Program-made: the position numbers and the translations under genes | Shown: positions 47,774 to 60,174 of the stretch, piece after piece | Numbering within the stretch: position 1 is the first letter of the stretch | Layout: the number at the start of each line of letters is the position of its first letter | Origin: Combretum micranthum | Lineage: Eukaryota; Streptophyta; Magnoliopsida; Myrtales; Combretaceae | Direction of reading: 5' to 3' | Assembly: GCA_024138025.1 (NCBI GenBank) | Contig: JAMXBD010003410.1 | Span: 57,272-121,271, forward strand | Length of the DNA stretch: 64,000 nt | The notes under the pieces: generated by a model | What the model was told of the DNA's origin: nothing | The model's input: the letters and a program-made list of their open reading frames with translations, nothing else | Databases searched by the model: none

Positions 47774-48000
47774 GAACTTGCAATGCTAATAACCACCCAA
47801 ACAAGGGTGGTTAAACTAAATACCGATGGCTTATAAGTATTACCAAATGGACATGCAGCCGTCGGTACTGGTAGTGTTTTTCATAACTCACAAGAAGGGG
47901 GTAACCGAATTTGCTGAGAAATTTGGCCACTGGAATATTGAAAGTTGAACTATAGAACATATTTTAGGATATGCAACTTTGCTTGGAAAAGAATTTATTT
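47774..48000 (+). pseudogene. L1 LINE RNase H domain, N-terminal part
   Basis: PPKQGW near 47795 is followed, after a frame break, by a KLNTDG-equivalent (AAACTAAATACCGATGGC). Then come GHAAVGTGSVFHNS near 47855 and EIWPLEY. This is the plant LINE RNase H start (WxKLNTDGA...GGxGxVxRD). It is interrupted by the MITE that follows. Confidence 0.75.
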
Positions 48001-48175
48001 ACTGTTTAGATTGTCTGATTTTCATCTATATTTTATATTTGTTTGGTTTGTTTAAAAGTAAAAATATTTATTTTTATATATATATTTTTAATAAATAATT
48101 TATTTAAAACACAAAAATATGATATTAAAATAACGAAAACAGGAATCAAACAAAATGTTTAAGTAAACCATGAGT
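48001..48175. mobile_element. Tourist-like MITE remnant in the LINE
   Basis: Shares the GTAAAAATAT(T/C)TATTTT...TTTTTAA(T/C)AAATAATTTA core with the copies at 53973 and 55573. It separates the two parts of the RNase H remnant. Its exact ends are not clear. Confidence 0.5.
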
Positions 48176-48315
48176 GTAACGTAGCCTGTGCATTACTGTC
48201 TGATCCATCCAATCCGAAGCTTGTGTTTATCATAATTTGTTTGACAAGGAAATTAATCCAGTTGCTGATGCATTGGCTCACTATTGTCAACTTTGCCATG
48301 ATGATGAATTTTTTT
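48176..48315 (+). pseudogene. L1 LINE RNase H domain, C-terminal part
   Basis: EINPVADALAHYCQ-like sequence near 48255 matches the end of plant LINE RNase H domains (RxxNxxADxLA). The LINE ends soon after. No clean poly-A tail with target duplication is visible. Confidence 0.7.
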
Positions 48316-48799
48316 TTTTTACTGGTACTCTAGTTGCAGTATACGTATATGCACTCTTGTCCTGGAACATATTAAAAAATTAAAAGTTAATAATCATATA
48401 AGAAAATGAATATATAATTCATCACCTATATTTTCTTTTCATAATCATCCTTTAATTTTCATATTTCAATCATCAAAAAGATTGCTGTCAACATGGAACA
48501 TGGTAGAACATTGACTATTTTTCCGTAAAATAGATAAATATGTTAAAAAGCTACATATATATATATATATATCAATTAAATTATCTAAAAACAAAAATAA
48601 TTATCGATAGCACATATGATTCGAATTCTAAATATCCCTTTAACATGACTATTTATTAACGAGAAGTCCAAAGGAAAAAGAAAAAATTGGTTGATAAGAA
48701 ATAGGGATCATAAATTAATAAGACTCAAATTAGTTTGTAAACGTAAATCTAGAGTAATAATTGCGCTCTGATTTCCATGTGCCTAAACCTATATAATAA
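48316..48799. other. AT-rich stretch without genes
   Basis: AT microsatellite at about 48550-48573. Nothing else supported. Confidence 0.4.
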
Positions 48800-49196
48800 G
48801 GGTTTTGTTTGGTAATATTAGAAAGTACATTTTCTAGGCATAAATAGCTATTTATTCATTTCTTGTTCGATATAAAGCTAATATTCTTGAAAGAAATGAC
48901 AATTCATAATGAATTGTTATTAGTAAAATGATGAATAACAATTCATGTCTCTAACCTATGAATTGACATTCAATGGTCTATTTTTTAATTTTGTAAAAAT
49001 AGTCCTATCTTGAAAATAACACATATGCAATTATCTAACATAAGGGGCATTATAGATATTTTACCTTTTACTCTAATAATTACTCGTTTTACTTTTTACA
49101 CTTAGTAAATATTGTAATAGTCATTACAACTCTATTACATTCCCTTTGAATTGAAATTTCATTCCCCTCTTATTATATTCAGCAAAGTGAACGAGC
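48800..49196. mobile_element. MITE-like repeat, copy 2
   Basis: Second member of the family at 33084-33496. Its ends GGGTTTTGTTTGGTAATATTA and, inverted, AGCTCGTTCACTTTGCTGAAT are imperfectly complementary, as in plant MITEs with GTTTGGT ends. No coding capacity. Confidence 0.6.
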
Positions 49197-51317
49197 TGTT
49201 AGTTATTGATTGAGGAGACCTATCAAGTTACTTACCTATCAAACCTACCATTTTTTCAACTTACAAACTATAACTTTTACACATAATCTACCACACCTAC
49301 AACTTTTTAAATAAGCCTACAACTTTATGTAAGATCCAATGATGATGTTGCATCTTCGTAAGTGACTTGACCCAAGTCCAACCCTTGATTAAGGCATCCG
49401 GCATTAATTTTATCTATTGATTATTTAATAGTTCATATTTACAAACAATTATGATGGCATTATTAGAGAAAATTAATACTCCAAAAATTATTTATTTTAA
49501 TAATTAAATTATTAACTGAACAGTTTTGTTGATGGACTTTTGCTCTCCAAATGAGGTTATTGGTTTTAGGAAATTATAAGATCTTGCTCAATTGAAAAAG
49601 GTTCAAATCTAAGGCCTTCACAGACTGCAGTAGTTGATTTGTTGACGTTATTGCTTCTTCTTTGTACGTTTATTTGTTTGCAACGAAGAATTTGATATTG
49701 AGAAGCAGAGAGTTTGAGGAAGAAGACATGGCACTTTTTCTTGATTAATTTTATTTTAGACGCGAATTACTTACGGCGTTAGCTTTAGGGTTAGAGTTAG
49801 GGTTTAGGTTTGGGAATCCTAACATAAGTTTAAAAGAGAGGACATGAATTAATTTAACATTTTAAATAAAAAATATATATTCTTCTAAAGTTAGTTTATT
49901 TAAAAAGAAAATATGCATGTCAATGTTTTGGCCTCCTTTTCTTTTTCTTTTAAATGTAAAATGAACGTGCTCGGAGCTCATCATGATTTGTCAAAAAGGC
50001 CAAGTAATCTGATATTAGTTAACGGAATATTTTTTTTTTACAATAATTAAGTCACTATAATAATATTAAATAATTTTACTACATAACATAATAAAATAAT
50101 AAATGCAAAAAAAAAAAAATGAAGGGAAAGTAAAGGCAAAAATGGTAAAAAAAAAGTTGTGTAAACCCTAACGATTTTGGTCTGCTTATTAGAAGATAGT
50201 ATATTAGCATAAGCAAAATGTTGATGGAAAATTTAATTCTCTTTTTTTGTAAAATTAAGTAAACATTGAGGGCTCAATTTAAAGAGAAAACAAGGTTGAT
50301 GGTGGAGATGCAATTTGGATGGATTTGCAATAAGTTTATAGAACTTAAACTTAAACCTAACTCGATTTTCTAGAGGTTTTCTAAAATCCAATAGAAATCC
50401 ATAGAAGTTTCGATCCTATATCAAGATATATCTTTATAGGTTATGATAGACCTATTAATGACATTCTACTCTAATTCAATTAATAATTATTTCTTACAAA
50501 AAGTTGCTGTACTACATGTTTAATGAGGCTTTCCTATAAATTAATATAATGCGTGATGGGGTGTCTTATATTGTCCTAGTCCAACAACATCAAGATCTTC
50601 AACATGCCTAGTGTCTCTTAATCTCGCATCCCAGGGGACCCCCTCCATTATATAGTTATCAACTTTAAATTCCTACAGAGGTTCTATAAACAAAACCTCC
50701 AGCTCCAGTTAACTTGAGCAAACTCTCTATTTACAGATTGAATGCTTAATGAAATGCATAATTAATAATTGGTGCTTGAGATAGTGAAGCATAATTGACG
50801 CATAGAAGATAAGAAATTGATGCCCTTTAATTGATTTTCTTTTCTTGTGTTTGTAGATAAAATTTATTTATGCATTTATTCATGTGAATGAAATTTGAAT
50901 TAAACTGAAGTGGCCTAACTATCATGTGCCATGTATTGGTTATTTTCGAGTTCACATGTCAAGGGATGTCTGCTTTTAGCGTAAGATAAATTATTAGGTC
51001 ATAGTCTTAACTTACGACAACCATTATTAATGGTCTACAAAAGTTTGTATGAAGTGATTGAGTTGATTTTATACATAGGATGCTTATCCCAACGTGGGAA
51101 ATTGTATAATATTCTCATATCAATTATTAATGGCCATTTAAGTGGGTCTGAGACAATAGTGTGAAGTGATTAAATATGAGATAGGATATCAACCTTAATG
51201 TCGGGTAAAGTAAATGGTTTTATGGATAGATGGTCAATGACCATTTAATTGGATTGAGAAGTAGAGAGGAAGCAACTTAGAGTTGTTCTTTCAACCAATA
51301 TTCATGGAGAAGCGCAT
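49197..51317. other. Unassigned sequence
   Basis: Contains a short telomere-like patch (49783-49815). At 51040-51215 a segment GAAGTGATT... occurs twice in diverged form about 115 bp apart. AT-rich otherwise. No gene supported. Confidence 0.35.
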
Positions 51318-51412
51318 GTTACATAGTTGAATAGATAAGCATATGCCTTTTCAACTAAGAGATTATAGATTCAATTCCCATTATTGCCACTTTTCCTTAT
51401 ACTATTATCTAA
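51318..51412 (+). repeat. tRNA-derived SINE-like patch
   Basis: TAGTTGAATAGATAAGCAT (51324) resembles a Pol III A box region. AGATTCAATTCCC (51367) is close to the B box GGTTCRANTCC, at tRNA-like spacing, followed by CATTATTGCC. This arrangement is common in plant SINEs. The 3' boundary is not visible. Confidence 0.4.
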
Positions 51413-53972
51413 TTATAGTTAAACCACAAAAAAAATATATATATTGTCAATATTGCAAGTATTTTGATCTTATCGCACAAAGCACATGTAAATAATGATA
51501 GTCATTTTACTTATTAATATACGAATATATATATTTACAAGTTAATATTATGAACATAATATATATTTCAAATAACTAATTATTTAATCACTTATATTGA
51601 AAATAATATTAATTTGTGCATTACTAATAAAACAATTACTCGAAGTTTTTATAAATAAAAGGGTCAGTTTCTAATACATACCTTTATATTAATTTACTTT
51701 AAGTGCAATTAAATCCTCATATGTGAAATAAGACGTTTAGATCCCAAATTTATTTTAAAAAATGCTTTTTAACTTCCTGCATGACCATTTTACCCTTAAG
51801 AAAGTAATTTAAAGGTACATTTACTCTTTATAATTATTATTTTTAGGAGTAAAATAGTTAAATATGGTCGAAAAGCATAATTTATAAAAAAAAAAAAAAA
51901 ATAAAGTTTAAGTGCTCAATTTTGATGATATGAAACTTCAGAGCACATAAAATAAAAATAAAATTGATGTATTTGCAACTTAAAATTATAGAGTACTTAT
52001 CTTAATATTATCCGATTCCTTTCATTTTAATTGTAACATTTTGTATAAATATTTTTGTGATTTATTTTTATTGATAATAAATATTATATAAGTTTTATGA
52101 ATTGATTTTTATTTTTAAAAAAATCCATACTTAATTTTCAACTATATATATGATTTAAGAAAAATAAAAAAAAAAAATAAATGTTTATGCATTTTAACCT
52201 TTAACAAAACACATTCAGTGTCTATAATCATTTTTGTAGAAAAGTTTACACTCTCTTTCATCAAATATCAAAAAGTATATGTTACACTTGTAAACAAAAT
52301 TCTTTTATATTTAAAATGTACTATAATTATAATATCAAGCAAATTTATATTATAGGATTTTAATACCAAATTAAATATGATAAATTCCATCCCCCAACAT
52401 TTAGTTCTATGTGCCCATATTGAATAGACAGACATGTCATGAAACAACTACTGATGGATGGCAGTGATGAGCTGGAAAATTAGGAAGAAGTGGTGGCAAC
52501 AAGCGTTTGTTGCCTAAAGTAAGACAAGATGCGAGGCCATCAACTAACTTTCAATGGCTAAATCAAGCTGAAAATCCAGGCAGTAGTTTCTGTTTTCTAA
52601 TGTGAAAGGATAAGATTTATGAAAACATAGACCAAATTCTAGTAGTTATCACAATTTATCAGGCATCTATATATTTGTCGAATTATTTTAATGCACAAGG
52701 CAAGAGAATCAAAGGTATTTACTGCCAACGGCTAGGTACCCTTGATTGCGGTTGATTTCACATCAATCCCCAGGCTCAAACAAAAGATGCACTATATTAA
52801 GAGGTCATATATGTCTATGAATGACAAATTAGTAGCAATGATATCATGAAATATCATTAAAAAAAAAATTGATTGCCTTTATATAAACTGTTACACATCA
52901 AAATATTATCAGTATTTGTATGTTACTATTCAACTTATGCAATATCATAGTACCATTTAAAGTAAAATTTTCAAGAAAAAAATAAAGACATCATTATTTT
53001 ACTTTTAAAAGAGTGAAAAATGATTATTGAAATGGAACATTAGATAAGAAAGATTATAGGTCTGTTTTGATTCTTGGTACTACTTGCTAGAGCTGAAGAA
53101 GAGGGAAGGCATCTTGTCCTTCCTCCTTCCTTTCTTAAATATTGTGTTGTTTTTCAATAACTATTATGCTCAAGGAAAGATGGATATTTGCTGTTATCAA
53201 CCAATTGTGATTAAACATGTGACAGTTTTAATGAACAATACTTATATTTAGTTATATAACTTGCTTACGTGTCATATTATAATTGATGGAAATAATATTG
53301 AGACGGTAAAATAGGGATGATAAACATTCTTATCTCAAGGAAAGAATATAATAAGTTCCTTTTATGGATTAGAGGATGGAATAATAATTTTATTGGAGTA
53401 GTGAAAGTGAAGGAGCAAGCAAAAGTATAATACAAGGTTGAACTACCATTTTATTTACTAGTAGAGTCAAAAGTGCGAAGCAATTAAGTGGGACCACGTG
53501 GTGGGTATAGAGAGCGTAAACCTAGACATTAAGTAGACATATCCAATGAACTTGTCCAAGCATTGAACTTTTCATTAGACAAGAAGAGGACTTAATGGTG
53601 TTTAGTGTGGTCCACATCGTTGGAGTTGAATATTAAGTGGCACCACAGCCCAAATTAATCATATTGTCGCATTACCAAATTTGAACAACGTTTATCACCC
53701 AAAAAAAAATAAGAAAAAAAAATTAAGACCCACCTTCTACTCTGAATGAATGACCCTCTTCTCAACTCACCGTCACTAATCATGTTGAATAAAGTTAAGG
53801 CAAAAGGGAGGCTAAAAAGTGATAGTAAATTAATTCAAGCGGGGAAAGAGAAATATGCCTGGCTATCGGGAAATGTCATGGGTAATATATTTGGAGGACT
53901 GCATATTTTTCTAGGGTATCTAACTTGGGTCAAAGATAGGTATGCGTTGCTAATTATTTGTTTATTTGGTTA
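51413..53972. other. AT-rich stretch without supported genes
   Basis: 51660-52020 may be a heavily decayed foldback repeat. A short perfect hairpin (GGCAACAA...TTGTTGCC) lies at 52495-52514. A 75-codon frame at 53746 has no recognisable domain and no splice or homology support. Nothing else supported. Confidence 0.35.
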
Positions 53973-54184
53973 ATGACTATAATATGTTTGAAAGGTCTGA
54001 TTTTTATATGTATCTTATTTATATTTGATTTGTATTTTTATTTTATGTGTATATTATCTATAAGATTCATTTATGAGTAAAAATATCTATTTTTTATTTA
54101 TATTTATTTTTAACAAATAATTTAATTAAAAAAGATATAAAACAGATGATAAACCAACACCAAACTAATAAACTAAATGCACCT
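53973..54184. mobile_element. Tourist-like MITE, copy
   Basis: Aligns with 55573-55776 through TATCTTAT(T/C)T, TTGATTTGTAT, GAGTAAAAATATCTATTTT, TTTAACAAATA(A/G)TTTAATT and the end AACTAAATGCACCTTA. Confidence 0.6.
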
Positions 54185-54925
54185 TATTTGGCAAGGTAAA
54201 TTTCTATGATTATAGGGACTTTTCTCGGCTCATATACCATATTAATTTTTTTTGGACGGACTTTATAAAGATGAGGGGTCTGTTAGAGGAATGAAAGATT
54301 ATTATTCCTCTTGCTTGAGTCTTTTATTTTCTGATGCACATTGATGAACATCGTCATCGGGCATACATTGCGATATGAACATCATTTTACCATATATTAC
54401 AATGCCTAGCTTACACAAAGATTGTAAATTAATTAAAGAGGACATATAGATAGTCTTTCTTAGTGATCTTTCCCAATTGGTGATATTATATGGAGATGTA
54501 TTTGCAATTTGCCCCATTTATTTCCGTCCAAAGAAATTGAATCTCCTATATCTAACATAAATACTTCTTGTCCTACACAAGTTATTTAAATGTATTTTTT
54601 TAATATTTGGAAATAAATATTGTCAAATATAACGATAGGCCATACTTTATGAGAAACGTCAAGCAATAATACAAGACTAGGGAGTGGGCATAACTTAAGA
54701 ATGCCCTTTAATCTTATTTAATTCACAATGAATATTATTACAGTTCTCTGATATTGATTTGCATATAGAAAATAATAATTCCTCGAGAAACACTATTCTA
54801 GGAATAACTAAATAATATATTTAATTATTTACTTCTTGTTAATCTATTTAAAAGGAACAACTATTCTATTGTTCATTTCATATTAAGAATAACATCAAAA
54901 TTAATAGATACTACATAACTTATAT
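54185..54925. other. AT-rich stretch without genes
   Basis: A 71-codon - strand frame (54302-54517) shows no domain. Nothing else supported. Confidence 0.35.
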
Positions 54926-54971
54926 TGTATGTATGTATGTATGTATGTATGTATGTATGTATGTATGTATG
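54926..54971. repeat. (TGTA)n microsatellite, about 11.5 units
   Basis: Uninterrupted TGTA tetranucleotide repeat of 46 bases. The MYVCMYVC frame across it is a by-product. Confidence 0.95.
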
Positions 54972-55306
54972 CATTCGAATCAAGGTCCGAAGTTTCTTAA
55001 TAGCGTACTTAATTAAACTCTTACTTTTCAAATTTACTGCCTCATCTCCATTTGTCTATACTTACACTTTTGTCTCATATATCATGTCATATTTCTCAAG
55101 ATGGCAAAGGTAGTTATTTTGGTAAATAAAAGTTCAATTGGATGTCATATTTACGAATGTCAAAATTTAGGTGTAAAATAATTAGTAAAAGTTCAATTAG
55201 CTTGTACAATACTTAACAATTTCGAATTTCATATATAAAATTGGAAAAACACCTAAAGTTCAAGTATTGTTTTTAATATTATCTATATTACATTGTATTA
55301 TAATGC

Positions 55307-55565
55307 AATATACATATCATCATCACCATCATTTGGTCAAAATATGCATACAGATATGCCGCTGTGTGGTCTTAATACCATCTTCGTCCCTACCCTTTCG
55401 CCACTACCATTATCACCGTCATGTGTACCGCCACCACTACATCACCACTTCTGTCTTACTAACAAAATTATTAGCACTACCATCACCCACCACCCTTACT
55501 TCTATCACTACAATTGTAGTCAGCATAACACCACTAATGCTTTTATTGCTTTTACCACCATCAAA
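55307..55565. repeat. Degenerate CAC/ACC-rich sequence
   Basis: Dense CAC, ACC and ATC triplets without exact periodicity (for example CATCATCACCATCATT near 55318). The frames through it are low-complexity His/Pro/Thr strings. Its complement-like partner is at 55795-56000. Confidence 0.7.
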
Positions 55566-55572
55566 CAACTAA

Positions 55573-55776
55573 GAATCGATTTGGATGGTATATTCTTCAT
55601 CTATATCATGTCCATATCTAATTTGCATATGTATCTTATCTGTGTTTGATTTGTATGGTATATTTATAAGTAAAAATATCTATTTTCATCTGTATTTATT
55701 TTTAACAAATAGTTTAATTGAAACATATATCAAATCAACATCAAACTAATGTCAAACCAATGAACTAAACGCACCC
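55573..55776. mobile_element. Tourist-like MITE (PIF/Harbinger type), TSD TAA
   Basis: TAA lies on both sides (55570-55572 and 55777-55779). The ends are GAATCGATTTGGATGG and, inverted, GGGTGCGTTTAGTTCATTGG. GGGTGCGTTT ends with a TWA duplication fit plant PIF/Harbinger MITEs. It sits between the CAC-rich and GTG-rich blocks. Confidence 0.6.
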
Positions 55777-55794
55777 TAAAATTATTAACATCAC

Positions 55795-56000
55795 AATTGT
55801 AGTAATGGTCATGCAATAGCATTGATGTTCGTGGTGGTAGTCTTGTTAATAATTAGTGTAAGGTTAGGTTAGTGGTGCTTGTAGTGGCAATAGAAGTGAA
55901 GCAGTGGAGTAATAGTTTTAGTGGAAAATGTTACTGTAATGGTGGTGGTGACAATGTAGTGGTACGTGGTTATAATGACGTGGAGATAATATGATGGTGT
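55795..56000. repeat. Degenerate GTG/GTGGTA-rich sequence
   Basis: GTGGT, AATGGTGGT and GTAGTGG triplets dominate, the opposite strand sense to 55307-55565. The same type recurs at 57000-57291 and 59817-60040. Confidence 0.7.
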
Positions 56001-56110
56001 AGGCAGGGATGGACCTATAGGGGGCCCGAAGTGGGCCTCAGCAACTCTCTTCCCCGCCAACCTTCCGCCTGCGCGCCTCCCCCCCCCTCCCCCCCCCTTA
56101 AATCCAGGGT
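56001..56110. repeat. GC-rich patch with C homopolymers
   Basis: GGGATGGACCTATAGGGGGCCC is followed by two runs of seven to eight C and then a T run. It is abrupt in this AT-rich setting and may be the terminal part of a decayed transposon with a GGGAYGGA(C/T)C end. Family uncertain. Confidence 0.35.
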
Positions 56111-56204
56111 TTTTTTTTTTCTTTTCAATATAGTTAGTATAATGAAGAGACTTATGTATGGTATTTGATAAAAGCAAAAATAATTATGACATTACTTTAA
56201 CGAC

Positions 56205-56265
56205 AATGTAGCAGTTAAGACCCTTTGCAGGAAATGAAACAGGAGATCATGGGATTAATTCCTAG
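56205..56265 (+). repeat. tRNA-like A box/B box remnant
   Basis: TGTAGCAGTTAAGACC (56207) and TGGGATTAATTCC (56249) resemble A and B boxes at tRNA-like spacing. It is too diverged for a tRNA gene and is probably from a SINE or a transposon-borne tRNA-like patch. Confidence 0.3.
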
Positions 56266-56999
56266 CTATGTCTAATTTTTTTGCTTTTAATACATTCTGA
56301 CGTATAATTCTTCTATTCTTTTTTTTTCCTCCTATACTCATGATATATATTTTATAACTATGAATGTATTATTTTCCAAAACCATTTTTAAAATTAATTA
56401 ATAATTTATTAGTATATCCATTAATAATCTACTAGATATCATAAATAGATTAATTTATAGGACACCAAAGGCACTCTAGAAGTTTATACGCTACTTTATT
56501 AATTAATATTTTAGAAATTCTATTAGATTCACTTATTAAAAAAATATGATTTGTAAAATATTAATGATGAAATATCTTGTCAATATATTAAAAAAAAAAG
56601 ATTCTTAAAACACCTAACCAAGAGATTTTATTTTTTAACATTAATGAGTTATTCCATACTTACTTTTCACTTTCACGGAGCATTTAATGGTATTATACGT
56701 CTTACCTTCTACATTTTAATATTAGGTATGTTTTGTAATACTCATAAAAAAATTGTCTTTATTATGCATCCTAGTATCTCACAAAATAGCTTGTGTTTAT
56801 ATAGTAATTTAGTGAATGTAAGAGAAACCATTAAAAAAATATTTTATGTTATTAGGAATTCAATATATATGTATATATATTTAATGGCATTACAATCTTT
56901 ATTTTGCTAAATTTATAATAAATGATACGTCATCATATAAACTATAATTGCAAAGAGAAAAAAAATATTTTATAAATTACTAGCCCATAACATAGTAGT
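56266..56999. other. AT-rich stretch without genes
   Basis: Only A/T-rich frames of low complexity. Nothing supported. Confidence 0.4.
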
Positions 57000-57291
57000 T
57001 ATGTCTCTATCCTTAGGTGTAAGGGCACTAATGATGATGGCAAATCCATGGTAGTTGTTATAGAATGGTGGCATAAGCTAAGAGCTTGTTAGTTACTAGT
57101 GGTGATGTGATAACATCTAAAGTAATGTTTTAGCAACAATAACAACAATGGTGATGTGATAGTAGTGCAAAAGAGGAGTAGGGCCATAAGGGATAGTGTT
57201 GTTGTGAGGATAAAAATGGTGGTAGATATTGGTAACTATGGTAGTAAGGTTCGTGGTGATAATGGTGACAACGATGTTGGTGATGTAGATG
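57000..57291. repeat. Degenerate GTG/GATG-rich sequence, left of the solo LTR
   Basis: GGTGGTAGATATTGG-type and GTGGTGATAATGGTGAC-type strings. The same texture resumes at 59817, so this was one tract before the LTR inserted. Confidence 0.65.
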
Positions 57292-59816
57292 TGTCACATC
57301 CTCACAGGGTACCCTACTAGTAAAAATATTTCATATAACTAACTGAGACCTTTAGGAAGTTATATGGCTAATGCTTTGTGGCATAGACTGATTTAACAGG
57401 ATAGAAGGTTTTTTAGATTAAGAAAGACATTACATATATACAAGCTAAATATGGAAACATCGACATAAGACTTCAAACTTCATATAAAGGATTACAACTT
57501 TGCTTTCAAGAGCTTAACCTTAACCATAACTAACAAAGAAAATAAAAGATAACACTCTTAAACTTATACGATTACAAATATTAACTCTAAGTCTCTATTA
57601 CAAAATAAAGTCTTCCTTCCAACATGAAAACATAAGTCCTCAATCTGTTCTACTTCGAACTTCATCTCAATCCCAGTCTTCTTGCTTAAATCCTATAAAA
57701 CAATAATCTAAAGGAGCATGAGCATAAAAAGCTTAGTGAATAAGAGAATCTCAACACCACATAACAAATCATTACAGTGTTTGATTAACATTCATATGCA
57801 ATGGAATATCAAGCATATGTACAAACATGGTTTGATTGACCGGAACCCAAACTCATGTGGATTTAAGCCTCCCTAAGGTTGAAGGACTATACTATTTCAT
57901 GCCTAGGAAACTAAAGGACCTAAAGAAGGAGTATTCACTTCAAACTTTCATCGATTTTATTTATAAAACATATATACATATATATAACATTTCCTCCACT
58001 TCACTTAGTTCTTAGAATTTCCACTAAGTATAATCGTTTCGTACTAACCCTCATCAGATGGTGTCCTTCATACCTACTTAGTTTTTATAGAATTGGCGAC
58101 CCTACGGTAATCTTTAACGGATTTACAGGATTTATACAAGCATCATCACAAAATTGAAATGATAATAGGCGACGTGAATACCAAATAAATACAAGTGTGC
58201 TATGTAATGCAGTACATGACTAGTTTGTTTATAGACCAAATAGGGTTTAGATCAATTCATTAAGCGACAATCAAATTCTCAGACAATTCACAATATTCAT
58301 TCATCAAATAATACCAACCAATTGGTAATCACTTTGAACATTACAAAATTATTAAATCAACAAACATACAACATGCATTATTTCTTAGTCCCCATACATG
58401 AATTCAAGTTTTTATTATATTAGAATCATGTGCAACTATACTACAATCATATGTAGGTGAAAAAATTCAATTACTCACCCATGCATTCTCTTCAATCGTC
58501 ATAGTGATCAAATGGAAAGTCTTAGTCTTGATTTAGGACTCCTATAAGATAGAAAAGCTTGTATTACTAACTGGTTAACATGAAAAAAGAGGATTAAACA
58601 AGATTTTAAAGCTTTAGGAGAACAAAACACGAAACAGAAGTCATACGCCCCTGGCCACGCCTCGTATCAAGGGTCGTGTGGAGCAAGGTAAGGCACAAAA
58701 GCCACCACACCCCATACCTCACTTCGTATGGATGGGCATATGAGCAATGCTAATGCTTAGAAGCTACCACACCCCCTATCATGCCCCTTGCCACGCCCTA
58801 TAGAGAGGGCATATGTGCTCAAAAACACCCATAGAATGCATCATGCCCTCCACCGCGACCCCCATATCAAAAAGCCAGTGAATACACATATTCACTCTTT
58901 TCACTTTTATACTCTATAACACTTAGTCCATCTCCACATCAAAATCAATCAACTATTCATAGCCCATATCGTCCATGTTTTAAAACTTAAACCATAACTC
59001 CTTATCTTTACTTTACATAACTAACAACAAAACTCATAACAACCTTATATAAACCAACAACTAATAAGAACTCTTAACTTACACATACTTATATAACAAA
59101 ACAACTAAGGAAAAGCAAGAGTTAACTTACCTACTTGTAACTTGGCTTGAAAATAGAAGCTTATCTTGAGTTTCTGGTTAAGTTGAGGAGAAAATTGAAG
59201 AAGAAATATACTGTGTGTGTAAGAAACGCGGGTTTTTGGAGAGGAAAAAGGAGTGGAATTTATGTCAAATTGAAAGGATAAATATGTTTATATATATGAA
59301 AAACAAATGTTGACTTTAACGGCATTTAAAAGTGATAGTGTGTGTGTGGTTGCATGATAAGTGTAATGTGGTTTAAGGTTTAAATTAGCAGAAATTACAC
59401 TTAGTTTAGGTATTAAAAAGATTTTGATTTAACATATACATCCACTTCTACATATCTAATGCATTAAAGTCAACAATTACTTGAAATCAATACAAAATTT
59501 TAAAAAATTTAGTTTATACATTCATTGAAATTAGATAATTTCTTATAAAATCCATATTGAAATTCTTGATAATTTAGAAGTTAAGTTTATGAAATTCAAT
59601 TTTCTAAAGCAATTTTGAAAACATATTTTAGTTGGCAAATAATTTTAAATAACTCATTTGAAAATTTTAAATTTCTATTTCTACTAGATCTATTTTACAA
59701 AAGATATCATGATTGACTTTATTCAATATTCCATACATTATAACACTTATATTCGAAATACAAAAATTTTAAATTTTAATTTCATAACTTGATTTATAGA
59801 TAACTTGGGGGTTACA
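57292..59816 (-). mobile_element. Solo LTR, family B (2525 bp), TSD AGATG/AGAAG
   Basis: Starts TGTCACATCC and ends GGGGGTTACA on + (TGTAACCCCC...GGATGTGACA on -). Flanked by AGATG (57287-57291) and AGAAG (59817-59821), four of five bases equal. Both flanks are the same GTG-rich simple sequence, which supports insertion into a single tract. Matches the family B LTR at 24170-26900. Contains the GC-rich CACGCCCC cluster at 58642-58860. No internal region or gene. Confidence 0.85.
58642..58860 (-). repeat. GC-rich CACGCCCC cluster in the family B solo LTR
   Basis: CATACGCCCCTGGCCACGCC, CACACCCCATACC, CATGCCCCTTGCCACGCCC and GAGGGCATATG blocks. It corresponds to 26105-26300 in the other family B LTR, with different numbers and order of blocks. 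Confidence 0.6.
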
Positions 59817-60040
59817 AGAAGTGCAAGTGGTTTGTGGTGGTATGATTGTGGCAATGTAGTGGTGGTGTAAGGGTAAGGTTATGACAATGATGGTTGGCAA
59901 TGATGAAGATATTAGTAGTGGCAATGGCAATGGCAATGATGGTGGAGTTTAATGTAAAGGTAGTAATGAGATTAGTGATGTTAATGGTAAAATGATGGCA
60001 ATATTTGTAGTATAGTGATGATGTTATCTTGATAAGAGTA
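59817..60040. repeat. Degenerate GTG/AATGG-rich sequence, right of the solo LTR
   Basis: Includes a short perfect run GGCAATGGCAATGGCAAT near 59921. Continuation of the tract at 57000-57291. Confidence 0.65.
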
Positions 60041-60174
60041 AAATTGCACATAAATACAAAACCTATTTCCTAATCAAAAGTAATTATTAATATAACCTAT
60101 TGAAGGTAATAACTACTACCATTGAAAAAGGAATATCCTTAGTCAAGCTTTTAGTAATTAAGGGAATAATTGAT

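Noticed and set aside
52495..52514. Perfect 8-bp-stem hairpin GGCAACAA/TTGTTGCC
   Set aside because: No T tract, no neighbouring gene and no second copy; an isolated hairpin this short is expected by chance in 64 kb.
53746..53973. 75-codon frame near a MITE edge
   Set aside because: Plausible composition but no motif, no splice signals and a stop at the MITE boundary.
54925..55113. Frame beginning MYVCMYVC
   Set aside because: Product of the (TGTA)n microsatellite.
55267..55649. Overlapping 101- and 118-codon frames rich in His, Pro, Thr and Ser
   Set aside because: Translation of degenerate CAC/ACC simple sequence in two frames at once.
55869..56177. Glycine-rich 102-codon - strand frame
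   Set aside because: Reads through C/G homopolymers and GTG-rich repeats; no conserved domain.
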